Assembly: GCA_965247585.1 (NCBI GenBank) | Contig: CBDFHC010000003.1 | Location: forward strand, 558,001 to 622,000 | Length of the DNA stretch: 64,000 nucleotides | Source of the DNA: CBDFHC01 sp965247585 | GTDB taxonomy: Bacteria; Chloroflexota; Dehalococcoidia; Lucifugimonadales; GCA-2712585 | Direction: 5' to 3' | Part shown: positions 29,701-39,197 of the stretch, one piece after another | How the letters are laid out: every line of letters begins with the position of its first letter | Position numbering within the stretch: position 1 is the first letter of the stretch | Position numbers and translations under genes: made by a program | The notes under the pieces: model-generated | Told to the model about the DNA's origin: nothing | Seen by the model: only the letters and a program-made list of their open reading frames with translations | Database searches by the model: none

Positions 29701-30182
29701 TGGATACCGACCGCCATATGGCCAACCTGGGGCCTATCTTCGGCCTGGAATGGCGCTTGGACGGCCCAGGACCGTTGGTCCGTATCCACTTCGATCTACC
29801 CTATGACGATCCATTGCCGCTGGTGGCCGCCTTCCGCCAAAGGCCGGGCGGTAGCTGGATGCAAGTGACTTCCGTGCTGGATAAAGAGGCTGTCAGCTTT
29901 GGTGGAGATTTTAATAACCGGAACACGATCTTCATCACCGACAATGCTGACCTGAGCTTGGAGCAGGCCTACAACTATTCAGTATTGGCGTTCAGTCCGT
30001 CCAGCGGGGAGGTCCTGGGGTTCTGGGAAACAACCCTGCTACCCGCCCTACGGAAGGCGCCGGACAACGTTGCGCTATCTAGCCCGCTGAAACCTGCGCC
30101 GGTGTTTCCAGCCTGCCCTTCGGTGCTCTTCGCTCCAGACGAGGTCGATTGGAAGATAAACGAGATAGTCTTGCAGAACTGA
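26763..30182 (+). CDS. Large lipoprotein with Ig-like, fibronectin-like and DNRLRE domains, 3' end cut by IS
   Basis: 1,139 residues. Signal with lipobox LTLSC (Cys21), then a Pro/Thr/Gln-rich linker to about residue 80. Next an Ig-like unit (DAQVTVAGAPVKLDADGRFE), several fibronectin-III-like stretches (VYLRWRANSETRAQNSTYEV, FLIWDLPELDD, LKISWTYSDKDE), and a DNRLRE carbohydrate-binding-like domain near residues 725-900 (ADGYVDLGIPDSNFGNKATT, LTWNNQPSAV, FTWDVTGLVKDWANG). Likely an outer-surface scaffold. The stop TGA at 30180-30182 is the first three bases of the IS3 element, so the natural C-terminus is missing. Confidence 0.75.
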   Translation: MPKNLVILIAFVLLFALTLSCETASDDTQPPPDTVPPSGTLVATPSPAPTPVETPVLIPTPVPQATAAPQPEPRPTPQATPQVQELFLRIESPPVADVVIDSDWLRVQGVTSTDAQVTVAGAPVKLDADGRFEAEVQLGEDNRVVEVVATAPTGEREVRNIRVSIGDLLTFAQDELNNQRRVYLRWRANSETRAQNSTYEVFRRPKGADDWDIVGTARFVSDPAEMRGILGEALTEQLSLDLRKDDTGRQVVRGRDPLTPDGIYDSLLTQDFPSLVLADAYPQVALAMGLAFFDENAPGDQVLEYRVERLGPAGLNLGSIFAAPKDGLATPQNLRETLIFDGPRGLGVQPSPRPFDAAERFDPSVYDSGRRANGRVFLIWDLPELDDLVARMLPIVGYHVYRRGPATEDQWQIANPADKSGGYHLVVPGYPFDGAAVQADGVEDEGKAAFFEDDLKSEFAGVDPKEIYARWDYRVCPVDLLSVQGICSDPLSVDVRDLSPPNAIQDVSVVWAEGSDSLKISWTYSDKDETSAPVRFWVITSTTLREGLTKWTDLTPGGILAENIGSTSSFAIQYRPKLGEVNWYRVQARDNAGNWSPLSAPANGAVFPRTAPAFTPIPHNRQDCGQNPWPLVLKNLDPRVRQIVLYRAFRPGGHSQIIHRVRVEDRSATMSDDYEPPYAVNLYYQLEALDGHGNVSQMQDYCIRAGSGNVPVRPTVKVIDLPDTSVLIVDLAADADGYVDLGIPDSNFGNKATTKVGAEASAISRSFHRFDLSALPEGAEIESATLLMNTSTALADTPFDVEVYSVMEKWEQSTLTWNNQPSAVPTASVTSLDPAGIKFTWDVTGLVKDWANGPANRGLSLRAVVEGSGADRTMEFHSRGILFGVTLEQSVAPPKISVVYSPKPEVTIDYGEPSVDGPPTVTISLPGTNGNNVTTDESVDKVETYELAPGATAQYWVWNTNENGSGPVSTVTLRNVNDFLDTDRHMANLGPIFGLEWRLDGPGPLVRIHFDLPYDDPLPLVAAFRQRPGGSWMQVTSVLDKEAVSFGGDFNNRNTIFITDNADLSLEQAYNYSVLAFSPSSGEVLGFWETTLLPALRKAPDNVALSSPLKPAPVFPACPSVLFAPDEVDWKINEIVLQN

Positions 30183-30247
30183 CCTGCCCCCCAAAAACTG
30201 GTCCAGTTATAAACTCGTAAAGTGGAGCTGGTGAGCGGGGGTAGTCA

Positions 30248-30526
30248 ATGGCGAGTAAAAAGCGCAGTGTAGAAGAGATCATAGGGAAGCTGCGGGAAGC
30301 GGAGGTGGCCCTGGCGCAAGGGGAGACGGTGGCCCAGGCATGCAGGGGTATCGGGGTATCAGACCATACGTTTTACCGGTGGCGGCAGCAGTATGGGGGG
30401 CTGAGAATAGACCAGGCGAGGCGGTTGCGGGAGATGGAAGCGGAGAACGGACGACTCAGGCGTGCGGTAGCGGACCTGACGTTGGACAACCAGATTCTGA
30501 AGGAGGCAGCACGGGGAAACTTCTGA
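30248..30526 (+). CDS. IS3-family transposase OrfA
   Basis: 92 residues, same HTH and coiled-coil layout as the 3.0-kb copy (ACRGIGVSDHTFYRWRQQY, RLREMEAENGRLRRAV). Ends over the same G GGA AAC heptamer and stop. Start ATG 30248; GTG triplets lie upstream but no strong SD. Confidence 0.88.
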   Translation: MASKKRSVEEIIGKLREAEVALAQGETVAQACRGIGVSDHTFYRWRQQYGGLRIDQARRLREMEAENGRLRRAVADLTLDNQILKEAARGNF

Positions 30527-30549
30527 GCCCGGCCCGCCGGCGGAGATGC

Positions 30550-31380
30550 GTGGAAGTGGTGGGGGACAGGTATGGCATCTCTGAGCGGCGCGCTTGCCGG
30601 GCGCTTGAGCAACCCCGGTCAACACAGAGGTACACTGCAACAGTGGCCGATGAGGAGGAGGCCCTGACGATGGCAGTGGTTCGGCTGGCCAGTCGGTACG
30701 GACGGTATGGGTACCGGCGGGTGACTGCCATGCTGCAATGGGAGGGATGGAGAGTGAACCACAAGCGGGTGGAGCGGATCTGGCGACGGGAAGGACTCAA
30801 GGTACCAGCCAAACAGCCCAAACGGGGCCGACTCTGGCTTACTGACGGCTCCTGCGTGCGGCTGAGGCCACAACGACGGAACCACGTCTGGGCATACGAC
30901 TTCGTGGCCCTTCGTACCAGTGACGGCAAACCCGTTCGTCTCCTGACAGTGGTGGATGAGTATACCAGGGAGTGTCTGGCCATCCATGTGGGTCGCTCGT
31001 TACGCTCACCCCATGTCATTGAATGCCTGGGGGACCTCATGGTCCAGCGTGGCGTGCCGGAGCACCTCCGCTCGGACAACGGGCCGGAGTTCACCGCCAG
31101 GGCGGTGCGGTTGTGGCTCCAAGGGGTGGGAGCCACAACCCTCTTCATCACACCGGGTAGCCCTTGGGAGAATGGGTATGTTGAGAGCTTCAACGGCAAG
31201 CTTAGGGACGAACTCTTGGACCGGGAGCTCTTCGATACCCTCTGGGAGGTGCAGGTCCTCACCGAGCAGTGGCGCCACGAGTACAACCACCAACGCCCCC
31301 ACAGCGCCCTGGGCTATCGCCCTCCTGCTCCAGAGGCCATCCTCACCTCCTCTGCTCCAAGCGCTATCAGTGTCTCATGA
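30550..31380 (+). CDS. IS3-family transposase OrfB
   Basis: 276 residues from GTG 30550 in the -1 frame relative to OrfA; probably made as OrfAB. Catalytic positions in WAYDFVAL, LRSDNGPEF and ENGYVESFNGKLRDE. Intact. Confidence 0.88.
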   Translation: MEVVGDRYGISERRACRALEQPRSTQRYTATVADEEEALTMAVVRLASRYGRYGYRRVTAMLQWEGWRVNHKRVERIWRREGLKVPAKQPKRGRLWLTDGSCVRLRPQRRNHVWAYDFVALRTSDGKPVRLLTVVDEYTRECLAIHVGRSLRSPHVIECLGDLMVQRGVPEHLRSDNGPEFTARAVRLWLQGVGATTLFITPGSPWENGYVESFNGKLRDELLDRELFDTLWEVQVLTEQWRHEYNHQRPHSALGYRPPAPEAILTSSAPSAISVS

Positions 31381-31409
31381 TTTGTGGTACACCTATTGGG
31401 GGCAGGTCA

Positions 31410-31941
31410 ACCAAATTCAATCGCCGACGTGTCAAATGAATATGGCGGCATATAACCGGATTGTACCCAAAACGCCCTCCGTTCCCCACAGACGCGAACC
31501 GCTCTCTCGAATGTGGCGATTACCTCACCGCTAAGGGTGTCCTTGAACTGCTGCAACGCCTCAGACACGGTGCGCCTTAAAGTAGTTTTCCATCGCGTAG
31601 GCAATGAGCATAAAATAAGGTGCTTGGACGTTGGGCCTCCGTGAGGTCTGAGTGACGAATCCTTTATTTATCTAGCTTTCCGCCCACATGCTGGTAATCT
31701 AGATCTTGAGTAAAGCGGCCGCGGTGAGCAGTTCCTCGGCCTTGCTTATCCACCCAAAAAGGGTCAATGAGCCTTTCGGAAAACTGTATGGCATGGTGTA
31801 ATTGATTATGATCTGTTCTACTTTTGGACATTTCGAATACCAATAACGAGAGCCGCCTAACGCCCTGAGGCGCGAGCGTTTAGCGAGTCGCCTCTATGCA
31901 CAAGTTAGATGGCACATCCGCCAAAGAAACTCCGTATTCCA
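31410..31941. other. Intergenic after IS copy 2
   Basis: No gene supported. On the minus strand near 31610 MLIAYAMENYFKAH, followed at once by a stop, resembles the start of a HEPN-like helix but is too short to call. Confidence 0.4.
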
Positions 31942-34025
31942 TTAGTTCGAGTTCGGTACAAAACCGGCTTCCTCATTGAGCTTGAGGAGTGAATAACTCA
32001 CCATGTTTGCTTCGATCCGCGTATCATCATAGCGGTCGAGGGCGTGATTCAATGCCTCGAATGAAACACGGAACTGGCCTACTATCCATCCTCGCTGCCG
32101 CCCAAACTCCCGAAGAGCGATGAGGCCGAGAAACATGGTGATCTCCGTAACCTTTTTCACAAACGCCTCCGCTCCCTGGTCTCTTGGAGGGATTAGGCTT
32201 GCCAGTTCCCGCGCGGCCTCGATCAGGGCATGCTCTATGCGGGGTCTTAAGGCCTCAAATAAACTCATGAGAGTCTCTTTGCCCTCTCGGGCGACAGAAG
32301 CTTCTTCGAAGATTTTCACACCCAGCCCGAAGGGTATAGCGAGGAAGGCCATTAGTGCACCTTCGATATGATCTGAGAGGGGAGATGTGAAAGGTAAGTC
32401 ATAAAGGGGATCTTCGGGATTCCAATAATCGGAAACGGGATAGCGTTCTCGAAAGGCCCTATACTGCGGTAAGAACTCAAGTGCAGTGATGCACTCTTCA
32501 ACGTCGAACCCGGATCTCCTGAGAGGCACCACCGGATGTACCTCGATCAGATCAAAGTTCTCTTCAAGAAGTTCCCAGGCAGTGGATTCGTTCCCCTCCT
32601 GTATTTCGACTCGAGCTAACCAGCTTCTCGCATCATAGTCGAGAGGTTGCTCTGTGACTTGGGCTTCCCAGAAGCGTCGTGCCTTCTGAGCTATATCAGA
32701 GCCCTGCGCAAGGAGGTTCACAAGAAGATCCGACTTCAGTCTTTTGAGCGCCAGGTGGCCGGGCTGGTGGTCGAGTCCTTCCTCGACCCTGTGCAGGGCC
32801 AGCCTCAGAGAGCCATGCTTCCGATAAGCCTCTCCCAGCCAGTACCAGATGTGCGGCCACTGTACCGCCAAGTCCGGACTAAACCTTAGAGCACGTTCCA
32901 GCAATGAGGCGGCCTCTTCCGACTTCTCGAAGTCAATAAGCAGACTGACTCCCTTAGAAACCAACGCCTCCGGCTTCAGTGGGTCCAGCTCCAATGCCTG
33001 ATAGAAGCACTCCATCTCAGCGAGATGGTCGCCGACCAAATGATAGGCGCTGGCAAGATTCTTCCAGATCGTCGATTCGTGGGTTTCGAGTTTCAGCGCC
33101 TGTAGATAATGGGTAATGGCTTCCTGATGTTCCCCAAGCGCACCCAATACGTTCCCTAAATTGTAAAATAGCTGCCAACAAGGGACTTGCTCTGCCCCCA
33201 GAAGCTGTTCAAACAAGCACCTTGCCTCAAGCACTGAGGTCTTGCTGCTCTCTTTTATCCCCTTCTCCGCGAGGATACAGGCGCGGATCGACAGAGCTTG
33301 TGCATCCTCATTAAGCTTCAACGCGCGATTAATGCTGGCGACAGCCTCGTCGTATCGGTAGGTGCAGTACTGGGACCAGGCCAGGGCTTGCCACGCCTGA
33401 GCACACTCAGGCTGCTCGTCAAGGAAGCCTTTCAATGCTACGGCGGCACGCTCGTGGGCTCCCGCCTCAAACGCTACCAAGGCATCGGACAGACGCTTGT
33501 CGGTCGGCTTACTAAACCAGACGACGGTTGATAGATGGCCCGCCCAGGCGGGGACCTCGACACCCAGATACTTCTTGGCGAGATCGGGGTGTGCTTCTTC
33601 TAGCTGAAGCCGTAACCATTCCCTCTAAAAAACGATGAGCCCCCATCCGTATTCTTGGCAAAATCGGTTGCTAGCGAGTCAACATCGACCCCTCGCGCTC
33701 TTTGATTGGTGACAAACACGAGGGAAGAGAAATCGTAGTTGCGTTCGTCCAGTCTGTGTACATCGCGGCGTAGTTTAGCTTTCCAGTCCTTCTCTAGACT
33801 GAATTGGAAGAACGCTGCTTCCCCTGCGCGTCCTCTACCTGGTCTGGGAAACTCTTCAGCATCCCGACCTCCATCTTGAGGCTCAATTGGAACGATGTCC
33901 CTGAACCCGTTGCGATAGAGCAGGTCGACACAGATTCGTTCAAAGCTACCTCCGGCAAGCTCATTGTCGATGGTCCAGAGGACCTGGTTTAGCATGCCTG
34001 GGGAAACTCCTTTCATAGTTCGCAT
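31942..34025 (-). pseudogene. PD-(D/E)xK nuclease fused to TPR repeats, broken
   Basis: From ATG 34025 the first 120 residues show a restriction-endonuclease fold: Glu in FERICVDLLYRNGF, Asp in EPQDGGRDAEE, then FFQFSLEKDWKAKL as the third motif. A frameshift at about 33650 and a TAG at 33625-33627 separate this from the long 3' part (REWLRLQLEEAHPDLA onward), which holds about eight TPR-like helical pairs (AWQALAWSQYCTYRYDEAVA, LFYNLGNVLGALGEHQEAIT) and a C-terminal helical region of about 170 residues. Repaired size about 690 residues. Nuclease-TPR fusions suggest a defence or DNA-processing role, but no partner gene is seen. Confidence 0.6.
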
Positions 34026-34928
34026 GCCATCTAACGCCTATGCTCACCTACGAGGATGAATCGCAGTAAATCCCCGCCAAGTGCAGCGCCTTGTTGGCTG
34101 GCTTCTATGTGAATGCTCTGGTATACGCAGTCACGATTTCCGCCACAGTCCAACCCTCCGGAGTCGACTGTAACACAGCGTGCCGTGCAGACACGGAGGT
34201 AATTTGCGGTTCGCCACGCCTAATGAACTAACCCCCCTTGGTAGAAAGCCTCTGGCTCCGAAGAGCATGGATGCTCGGCCGGTACTAATTATCGACCTCC
34301 CACCGCCGGTGACGACCGGCACAGAGCCGGAGCTTGATCAACTCCGTGTACTCGGTCTCGCTACCGGGTATGGCGAGATCCAACAGGGGTAGTGCAAGAC
34401 CAGCTAAGCGACACTCCGGGCGTCCCGGGGCGAACAGCCGTGCCTGATATCCTGATCCAACGGCAGGTAAAAAGGGTTCTCTTTTTTGCTGCATCCCAGA
34501 GGTGTTTGCCTAGGCGCGAAATAGGCTTCTTTGCTGGGTATCCTTTGTTGTTGTTGCTACTGGCTGTTCTAATGCAGCATCTCAGGACGACATGAAACCG
34601 AAAGTGTCGGGTTATCCAATTGCGCTCGGGAAGCCGCGCCATACATGGTCCATCAGGGTTGGGGGCGCACATCAAAAGAAGCGGACTCGCCGCCCGAGAA
34701 TCGGGGACGAGGGGCGGGTTGATGAGACTTGCAGGGATTGCGAGCCTTCCTCCAACCTTAACACCCTGCCATAATAACCCCGTCAAGGCGGGACGAGACC
34801 GGCGGTGCAAGGGTCGCATCGTTTGGAATTGCCGCCCCTTCACGAGCCTGGCCACTTGGGGGATTACCTGGCACTTTCTCGATGTACTTCCAACAGCGAC
34901 ATTACGATTCTGGGGGGACTGACCAACT
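34026..34928. other. Gene-free stretch
   Basis: About 900 bases with no recognisable gene, hairpin array or RNA. Several overlapping open frames have skewed composition and no start context. Confidence 0.5.
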
Positions 34929-35300
34929 ATGGATACATCACACTACAATCCGCTTTCGACTGAAGAGCGACACATTATCGAGTCGAAGGGCACGGAACGC
35001 CCCTTCTCGGGTGAGTACGACAAATTTGAAGAGCCTGGCACATATACGTGCCGAAGGTGCAACGCTGAACTATATAGGTCCGTTGATAAGTTCGACGCTC
35101 ATTGTGGATGGCCAGCCTTTGACAAAGAGATCCCAGGAGCTGTTAACCGATTGCCCGATCCCGACGGCCAGCGGACCGAAATAGAGTGTAGCGCCTGTGG
35201 CGGTCATTTAGGGCATGTGTTCTTCGGAGAAGGCCTGACCCCGGAGGATACCCGGCATTGCGTGAATTCTATCTCGATGAGGTTTATCGCGGCGGAGTGA
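34929..35300 (+). CDS. msrB: Peptide-methionine (R)-S-oxide reductase
   Basis: 123 residues, full length. Reduces methionine-R-sulfoxide in oxidised proteins with thioredoxin-type electrons. Two zinc-binding CxxC pairs (CRRC and CSAC), HCGWPAF, GHLGHVF and the catalytic Cys in RHCVNSISMRF are all present. The start ATG 34929 lacks a strong SD. An isolated intact gene in a decayed neighbourhood. Confidence 0.92.
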   Translation: MDTSHYNPLSTEERHIIESKGTERPFSGEYDKFEEPGTYTCRRCNAELYRSVDKFDAHCGWPAFDKEIPGAVNRLPDPDGQRTEIECSACGGHLGHVFFGEGLTPEDTRHCVNSISMRFIAAE

Positions 35301-35368
35301 CCAGTCTCCGTACCAACCCTGGCAAAAATTCATCCTGACATATTATCGAGCTAGTTCACTGGCCCGGG

Positions 35369-35554
35369 GCGTACCTGATCGATAGAGAGGCTGAGGCGGT
35401 ACGGAAGCTGTTCCGGCACTACGCCGGTGGCGGTGTCTTCCGCCGCCATCTGGCAACTTGGCTAAACGAGCAAGGATTCAGTATCCGGAACACCAAGAAG
35501 TTGGAAGCCTGGGCGGCACCTTCTCTCAGGGTCCCCGGCTTTTCACCCAGGTGA
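35369..35554 (+). pseudogene. Serine recombinase (large resolvase) fragment
   Basis: GAYLIDREAEAVRKLFRHYA then LATWLNEQGFSIRN matches the linker between catalytic and zinc-ribbon domains of large serine integrases (EAxxVRxiFxxY ... iAxxLNxxG). There is no catalytic Ser domain upstream; the frame stops at 35552-35554. A remnant of an integrated element; the C-terminal half of a related protein is found near 48.3-48.9 kb. Confidence 0.6.
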
Positions 35555-35636
35555 AGACGGGGGAGGGCTTTCAGCGCGGTGTCCGCCGTCTAGGCGGAGT
35601 TAAGCTAATGGCAGGTTACGGTAGCCTTAATCAATT

Positions 35637-36275
35637 TCATTTCCTGCTGGCGGTCTTAGCGATTTGTTGCAGTAGTTTGCGTTCCTCGTCCATCAAATTG
35701 CCGACGTCAGTTTCGATCTTCATAGGATCACCACCGAACAGAGTAGCGTAAAAAGTACACGCTGCAAGGTATGACCCGGCGACGGTCGGATGACTGCCAT
35801 CTTCAGCGTGTAACACCGGTTTGTCGTGTTTGGCAAGCAGTTCCTGCCATGCAGTCCCCACCGGAACGACGCACGCCCTAAGCTCCTTTCCAATTTTATT
35901 GTAGCTGTCGGTCAGTAAACTCTGATTCTCCGGTTCCTTTTTGCGCGCCCAGGTCATAAACAAGACCATTTTCGCGCCGCTTTCCTTCACGGAGGGCACG
36001 AATTCGCGGACATTTTCATGGAAACGATTGGAGTTCTTGACTGGTAGCGTGCTCTGCTCTTGAAACACTACGTAGTCCCATTTCGCACTGGTGATCGTAC
36101 TCGCGGCACCAGCGTTCCAATGACGACGTAAAGAAGCTCCACCCGCCGAGATCACCTTGGATTCGATAGTGATTCCCTTGCCTGCTTGAGCGATCGCGCA
36201 CAGCAAGGTGGGTAGGTCATTCGTCGTTGTGAAACTATTACCGATGAAGAGCATCCGGACTCTTTTTGCCGGCAT
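35637..36275 (-). CDS. SGNH/GDSL-family hydrolase
   Basis: 212 residues from ATG 36275, chosen for GAGGTG six bases upstream (ATG 36281 and GTG 36284 are alternatives). Block I Ser in LFIGNSFT, oxyanion residues Gly in SAGGASL and Asn in the NSNRF area, and catalytic Asp/His in DGSHPTVAGSYL. Hydrolyses ester or acetyl groups; substrate unknown. No signal peptide, so probably cytoplasmic. Confidence 0.8.
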   Translation of the reverse strand: MPAKRVRMLFIGNSFTTTNDLPTLLCAIAQAGKGITIESKVISAGGASLRRHWNAGAASTITSAKWDYVVFQEQSTLPVKNSNRFHENVREFVPSVKESGAKMVLFMTWARKKEPENQSLLTDSYNKIGKELRACVVPVGTAWQELLAKHDKPVLHAEDGSHPTVAGSYLAACTFYATLFGGDPMKIETDVGNLMDEERKLLQQIAKTASRK

Positions 36276-36385
36276 GAACATCACCTCAGACTATTTCCAA
36301 ACGTCAATACCGTGTGCACTACATGTCCAGAAAATTGTATCACCATATCACCCCGTCCCCATGTAAAGCTGGCATTCATGCAGAG

Positions 36386-36462
36386 GCTCCGAAAAGGGGA
36401 GTCCGTGGCCCTATCCCTGAGGAAGGGGTAAAATCAGGGGCACCAAAAGGACTTCCTTTTTG
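36386..36462 (+). repeat. Dispersed repeat R1, copy c
   Basis: GCTCCGAAAAGGGGAG, GTGGCCCTATCCCTGAGGAA, GGGGTAAAATCAGGGGCACC, AAAAGGACTTCCTTTTTG. The best match to copy b. Directly followed by R2b in the opposite orientation. Confidence 0.65.
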
Positions 36463-36472
36463 CCGACAGTTG

Positions 36473-36521
36473 GACGGGGAGACTGGACAGAGTTGAACTC
36501 TACCGTAAACACGGGCTGGCG
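36473..36521 (-). repeat. Dispersed repeat R2, copy b
   Basis: Read on the minus strand: CGCCAGCCCGTGTTTACGGT, AGAGTTCAACTCTGTCCAGT, CTCCCCGTCC. Matches R2a over about 50 bases and contains the perfect palindrome AGAGTT-C-AACTCT. Confidence 0.6.
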
Positions 36522-36579
36522 TTGGTGGTGGTATTAAGTTGGTCAGGGAGCCCGCGGATCGCCTGGACCCCCACACCAT

Positions 36580-36750
36580 CTACCTGGCCAGTGTGTCCAA
36601 CAGAGGCAAGGTCTTGTCCCGGTGTTCCGACGGAAGGGTGAACAACACCCGGTCAACTCCGGCTTGCTCCAGACGATTCAGAGCGGCAGGGTCGGAGCTG
36701 ATGCCGAAGATAGTCACTGGCTCGCCTATTCTCCTTCTAAGCCCTTAGAC
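36580..36750 (-). pseudogene. LLM-class F420-dependent oxidoreductase C-terminal fragment
   Basis: RRRIGEPVTIFGISSDPAAL then GVDRVLFTLPSEPG, followed after a one-base frame change by PLLDTLAR and TAG. This is the usual end of luciferase-like (LLM) oxidoreductases in Chloroflexota and actinobacteria. Only about 55 residues remain. Confidence 0.5.
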
Positions 36751-36774
36751 TCCAGCCTAATTCCGCGCTAGCGG

Positions 36775-37452
36775 CTAAATACGTTTGGCAATATATACAA
36801 TATGATGTGCGCCACCTTTAGGGGCCCCACGTGCTCGCACCCCAACTTCATCAACCTCGAATCCGGCCTTGCGCAGCCGTTGGGCAAATGCTGGCTCAGC
36901 AGCGGAGGACCACACGGCCAAAACGCCTTTCGGTCGTAACGCGGCGAAAGCTGTTTTCAGTCCCGTGAGGCTATAAAGCCAATCGTTGTCCTCTCGGACT
37001 ATCGCCTTCGGGCCATTGTCAACATCGAGCAGGATAGCATTATAGTCACCTTTGGCTGCCTTTATCAGCTGGGCAACATCGACCTCATGGATTGTAACCC
37101 GGTTGTCGTCAAGAGGACTACCAGCCAAATCGGCAAGGAATCCCCGGTTCCAATTCACCACGGCCGGGACCAGTTCGGCAACGACCACTCGGGCTTTGGC
37201 TCCAAGTCCGTTCAGCGCCGATCTTACCGTGTATCCCATGCCCAGACCACCGATCAGCAATCGAGCCCGCGCATGTTCTGCGATTTGTTTAAAGGCCAGT
37301 TTGACCAGAGCATCATCCGACCCGTAATCACGGCTGTTCATGAGTTCATAATTGCCCGCTTTAATCGAGAACTCAGTGTCACGTTGGTACAAACAGAGTT
37401 CTACTCCGTTTCCCGGCGTTTGTGCCTTGTCGAGTAACGTCCAAGGAATCAT
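36775..37452 (-). CDS. Spermidine-synthase-like class I methyltransferase-fold protein
   Basis: 225 residues. Rossmann-like fold with LLIGGLGMGYTVRSAL as the SAM/dcSAM loop, VAELVPAVVNWNRG after beta 2 and AILLDVDNGP at motif II, which resembles the polyamine-synthase family (GGxGxG ... E ... D). The N-terminal tetramerisation strands of true spermidine synthases are short here. Substrate cannot be stated. Intact; ATG 37452. Confidence 0.75.
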   Translation of the reverse strand: MIPWTLLDKAQTPGNGVELCLYQRDTEFSIKAGNYELMNSRDYGSDDALVKLAFKQIAEHARARLLIGGLGMGYTVRSALNGLGAKARVVVAELVPAVVNWNRGFLADLAGSPLDDNRVTIHEVDVAQLIKAAKGDYNAILLDVDNGPKAIVREDNDWLYSLTGLKTAFAALRPKGVLAVWSSAAEPAFAQRLRKAGFEVDEVGVRARGAPKGGAHHIVYIAKRI

Positions 37453-38237
37453 CGGTGCCTCTCGTGAAAGAATTTGCTCCCGAGGCTACCTCCAGACTGC
37501 TGTGGTCCATCCCTCAATCGATGGAAATGGAGCCATCTGACGTGCCCAGCTACTCAGCCTGATCCTCAGGAATACCAAGGGTTGTTTGCCCAGACAGATG
37601 GCATCTATATTGCCATAGGGGCTAGGGATAGACTTAGGGACCTCCGTATCAATTCTCTTTTTTGCGAGATACTGGGACCACGACGAGTCCATTAGTCTTA
37701 TACCTCCCGGAACCCACAGACCGACAATAATCCCCGCAGGTCCTCCTACTTATTTCAGAGTGCCTCAGGCAATTAATCGCCAGCCCTCAGCCCTCTCGGA
37801 TTATTGGTTTGCCCTGACAAGTGGCCAATGAAGCGCCTCGGGCGGTGCTCCAGCAGGGTTACCCAGGCGGAGCCAAACATCAAGCTCCCTAGAGCTTGAT
37901 GTAATCGGAGAGTCGAACTCCACCCTACCTGGAATACGGGGAGGTTTTTGTGACGTTGGATTGGTCTAGGAGCCAACGAACGTTTGAGATGCGACAAAGG
38001 GTTTTAGTCTTTAATCAAAACACTCCTACGCCTTAGATATCTCCTGCCAAAACAGCGCCCGCTGCATCAAGGACCGCATGCCCAACTCGCTAGAGATGGA
38101 CAGGGACTAGTTCTGGGAGGATAGGGCGTGGGGATTATCTCCTAATTCATCTCTTTAAACCAAATCATACACCGACATCTCATCGGCTTCTAAAACGGCA
38201 GGCAGTAAGCATCTGCCTGGAGAGAAGGAAAGGACCA
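37453..38237. other. Gene-free stretch with hairpin and R2d
   Basis: No gene recognised. Contains a perfect hairpin at 37878-37901 and the diverged R2d repeat at 37906-37944. Confidence 0.5.
37878..37901. repeat. Perfect 10-bp inverted repeat
   Basis: CATCAAGCTC (37878-37887), loop CCTA, GAGCTTGATG (37892-37901). No T-run follows, so not a classic terminator. It lies directly before R2d. Confidence 0.6.
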
Positions 38238-38516
38238 TTGTCACGACAATTTAACAGTGCATTTGACACGGCCAGCCCACTGGATCCTGGGACCGTCGCC
38301 AATCCTTATCCACACTATCACCATCTTCTGGACCAAGACCCGGTCCACTGGAACGAACGAATGCACTCCTAGGCTCTAACCCGCTACGCCGATGTCCGGG
38401 CGGCTCTGCGGGATAGGCGACTTTCCGCGGACAGAATGTCCCGTTACGAAGTGCGACTTCCAGAGCCAATTGGGGAGCTGCCGGAGCCAGCAGCGCTAAG
38501 GGAGATACTTCGGTAG
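38238..38516 (+). pseudogene. Cytochrome P450 N-terminal fragment
   Basis: TTG 38238 follows GGAAAGGA. The frame reads NPYPHYHHLLDQDPVHWNER, then TAG 38370-38372 where P450s have Trp or similar, then ALTRYADVRAALRDRRLSAD, the standard N-terminal pattern of bacterial class I P450s. It ends at TAG 38514-38516; the haem-binding Cys region is missing. Confidence 0.65.
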
Positions 38517-38935
38517 ATGTCGAGCAGGCCCTTACCTTGGGCAAGATAGCCGCCGGTGAAGGTAATAACGCGACTATCCTTACTGATGCAAATGGCTCAA
38601 AATTCGTGGCCAGCTTCAACAGCTACCCGGGCGAAAGCTACAGTCTAAACATCGGACTGACCAACGCATCTAGTGAACCCATCAAGGCTCTTCCTATAGT
38701 AGACGCTCCGGAAGGTTTTTCGGTTCGGGCAGAGTTTCCAGACCTTACGTTAGAAGTTACCGACATTGCCCCCATCCGAGAGAATACCTGGATTCTGGAA
38801 GTCGCTCCACTGCAAATGGGTGCTATAAATCAGATATACTTGGTCTTAGAGGTCGCCGTGTCATCCGCCGTCGTCCCTGGCTACTACAACCTCTCGTACC
38901 AAATAGATCAAGTTTCATTGGCGGACCTTGACTAG
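38517..38935 (+). pseudogene. Possible secreted beta-sandwich protein, 5'-truncated
   Basis: The open frame (VEQALTLGKIAAGEGN onward, stop 38933-38935) encodes about 138 residues with alternating hydrophobic strands (YPGESYSLNIGLTNASSEPI, WILEVAPLQMGAINQIYLVL), like a camelysin/COG1470-type extracellular beta-sandwich. No signal peptide; its 5' end abuts the P450 fragment, so it is probably truncated. A terminator follows at 39003. Family not recognised with confidence. Confidence 0.4.
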
Positions 38936-39002
38936 CAATTACTGATCTGAGTCTTTGCCGGGAGGTTGATAGCGGTAACCACACTCTCGGACGGTTTCAA
39001 TA

Positions 39003-39030
39003 GAGGCGCGGCTTGGTCGCGTCTCTTTCT
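39003..39030 (+). terminator. Rho-independent terminator
   Basis: GAGGCGCG (39003-39010) pairs with CGCGTCTC (39018-39025, one G-U pair), followed by TTTCT and a further T-run. Confidence 0.6.
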
Positions 39031-39197
39031 AGCTTTTTGCGAAGGCACCCTACGTACACCCTGACGCATTCAGGGCTGCCTCCCTCATCACCCACCCCTC
39101 GGGACACAGCGCCAGCCCGGACAACGGTCAGGAGTCCAGACCGGCCCTAGCGACGATTACGGAAGTAAATCCGAGCGGTGTGGCGGGGAGGAGCATC

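Larger units (their letters stand above)
30180..31409 (+). mobile_element. IS3-family (IS407-like) insertion sequence, copy 2
   Basis: 1,230 bp with ends TGACCTGCCCCCC and, on the right, GGGGGCAGGTCA. Same organisation as copy 1 but clearly diverged in sequence. Flanks are GAAC and ACCA, so there is no 4-bp duplication; the right flank does not obviously continue the lipoprotein gene, suggesting a deletion or recombination after insertion. Confidence 0.88.
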
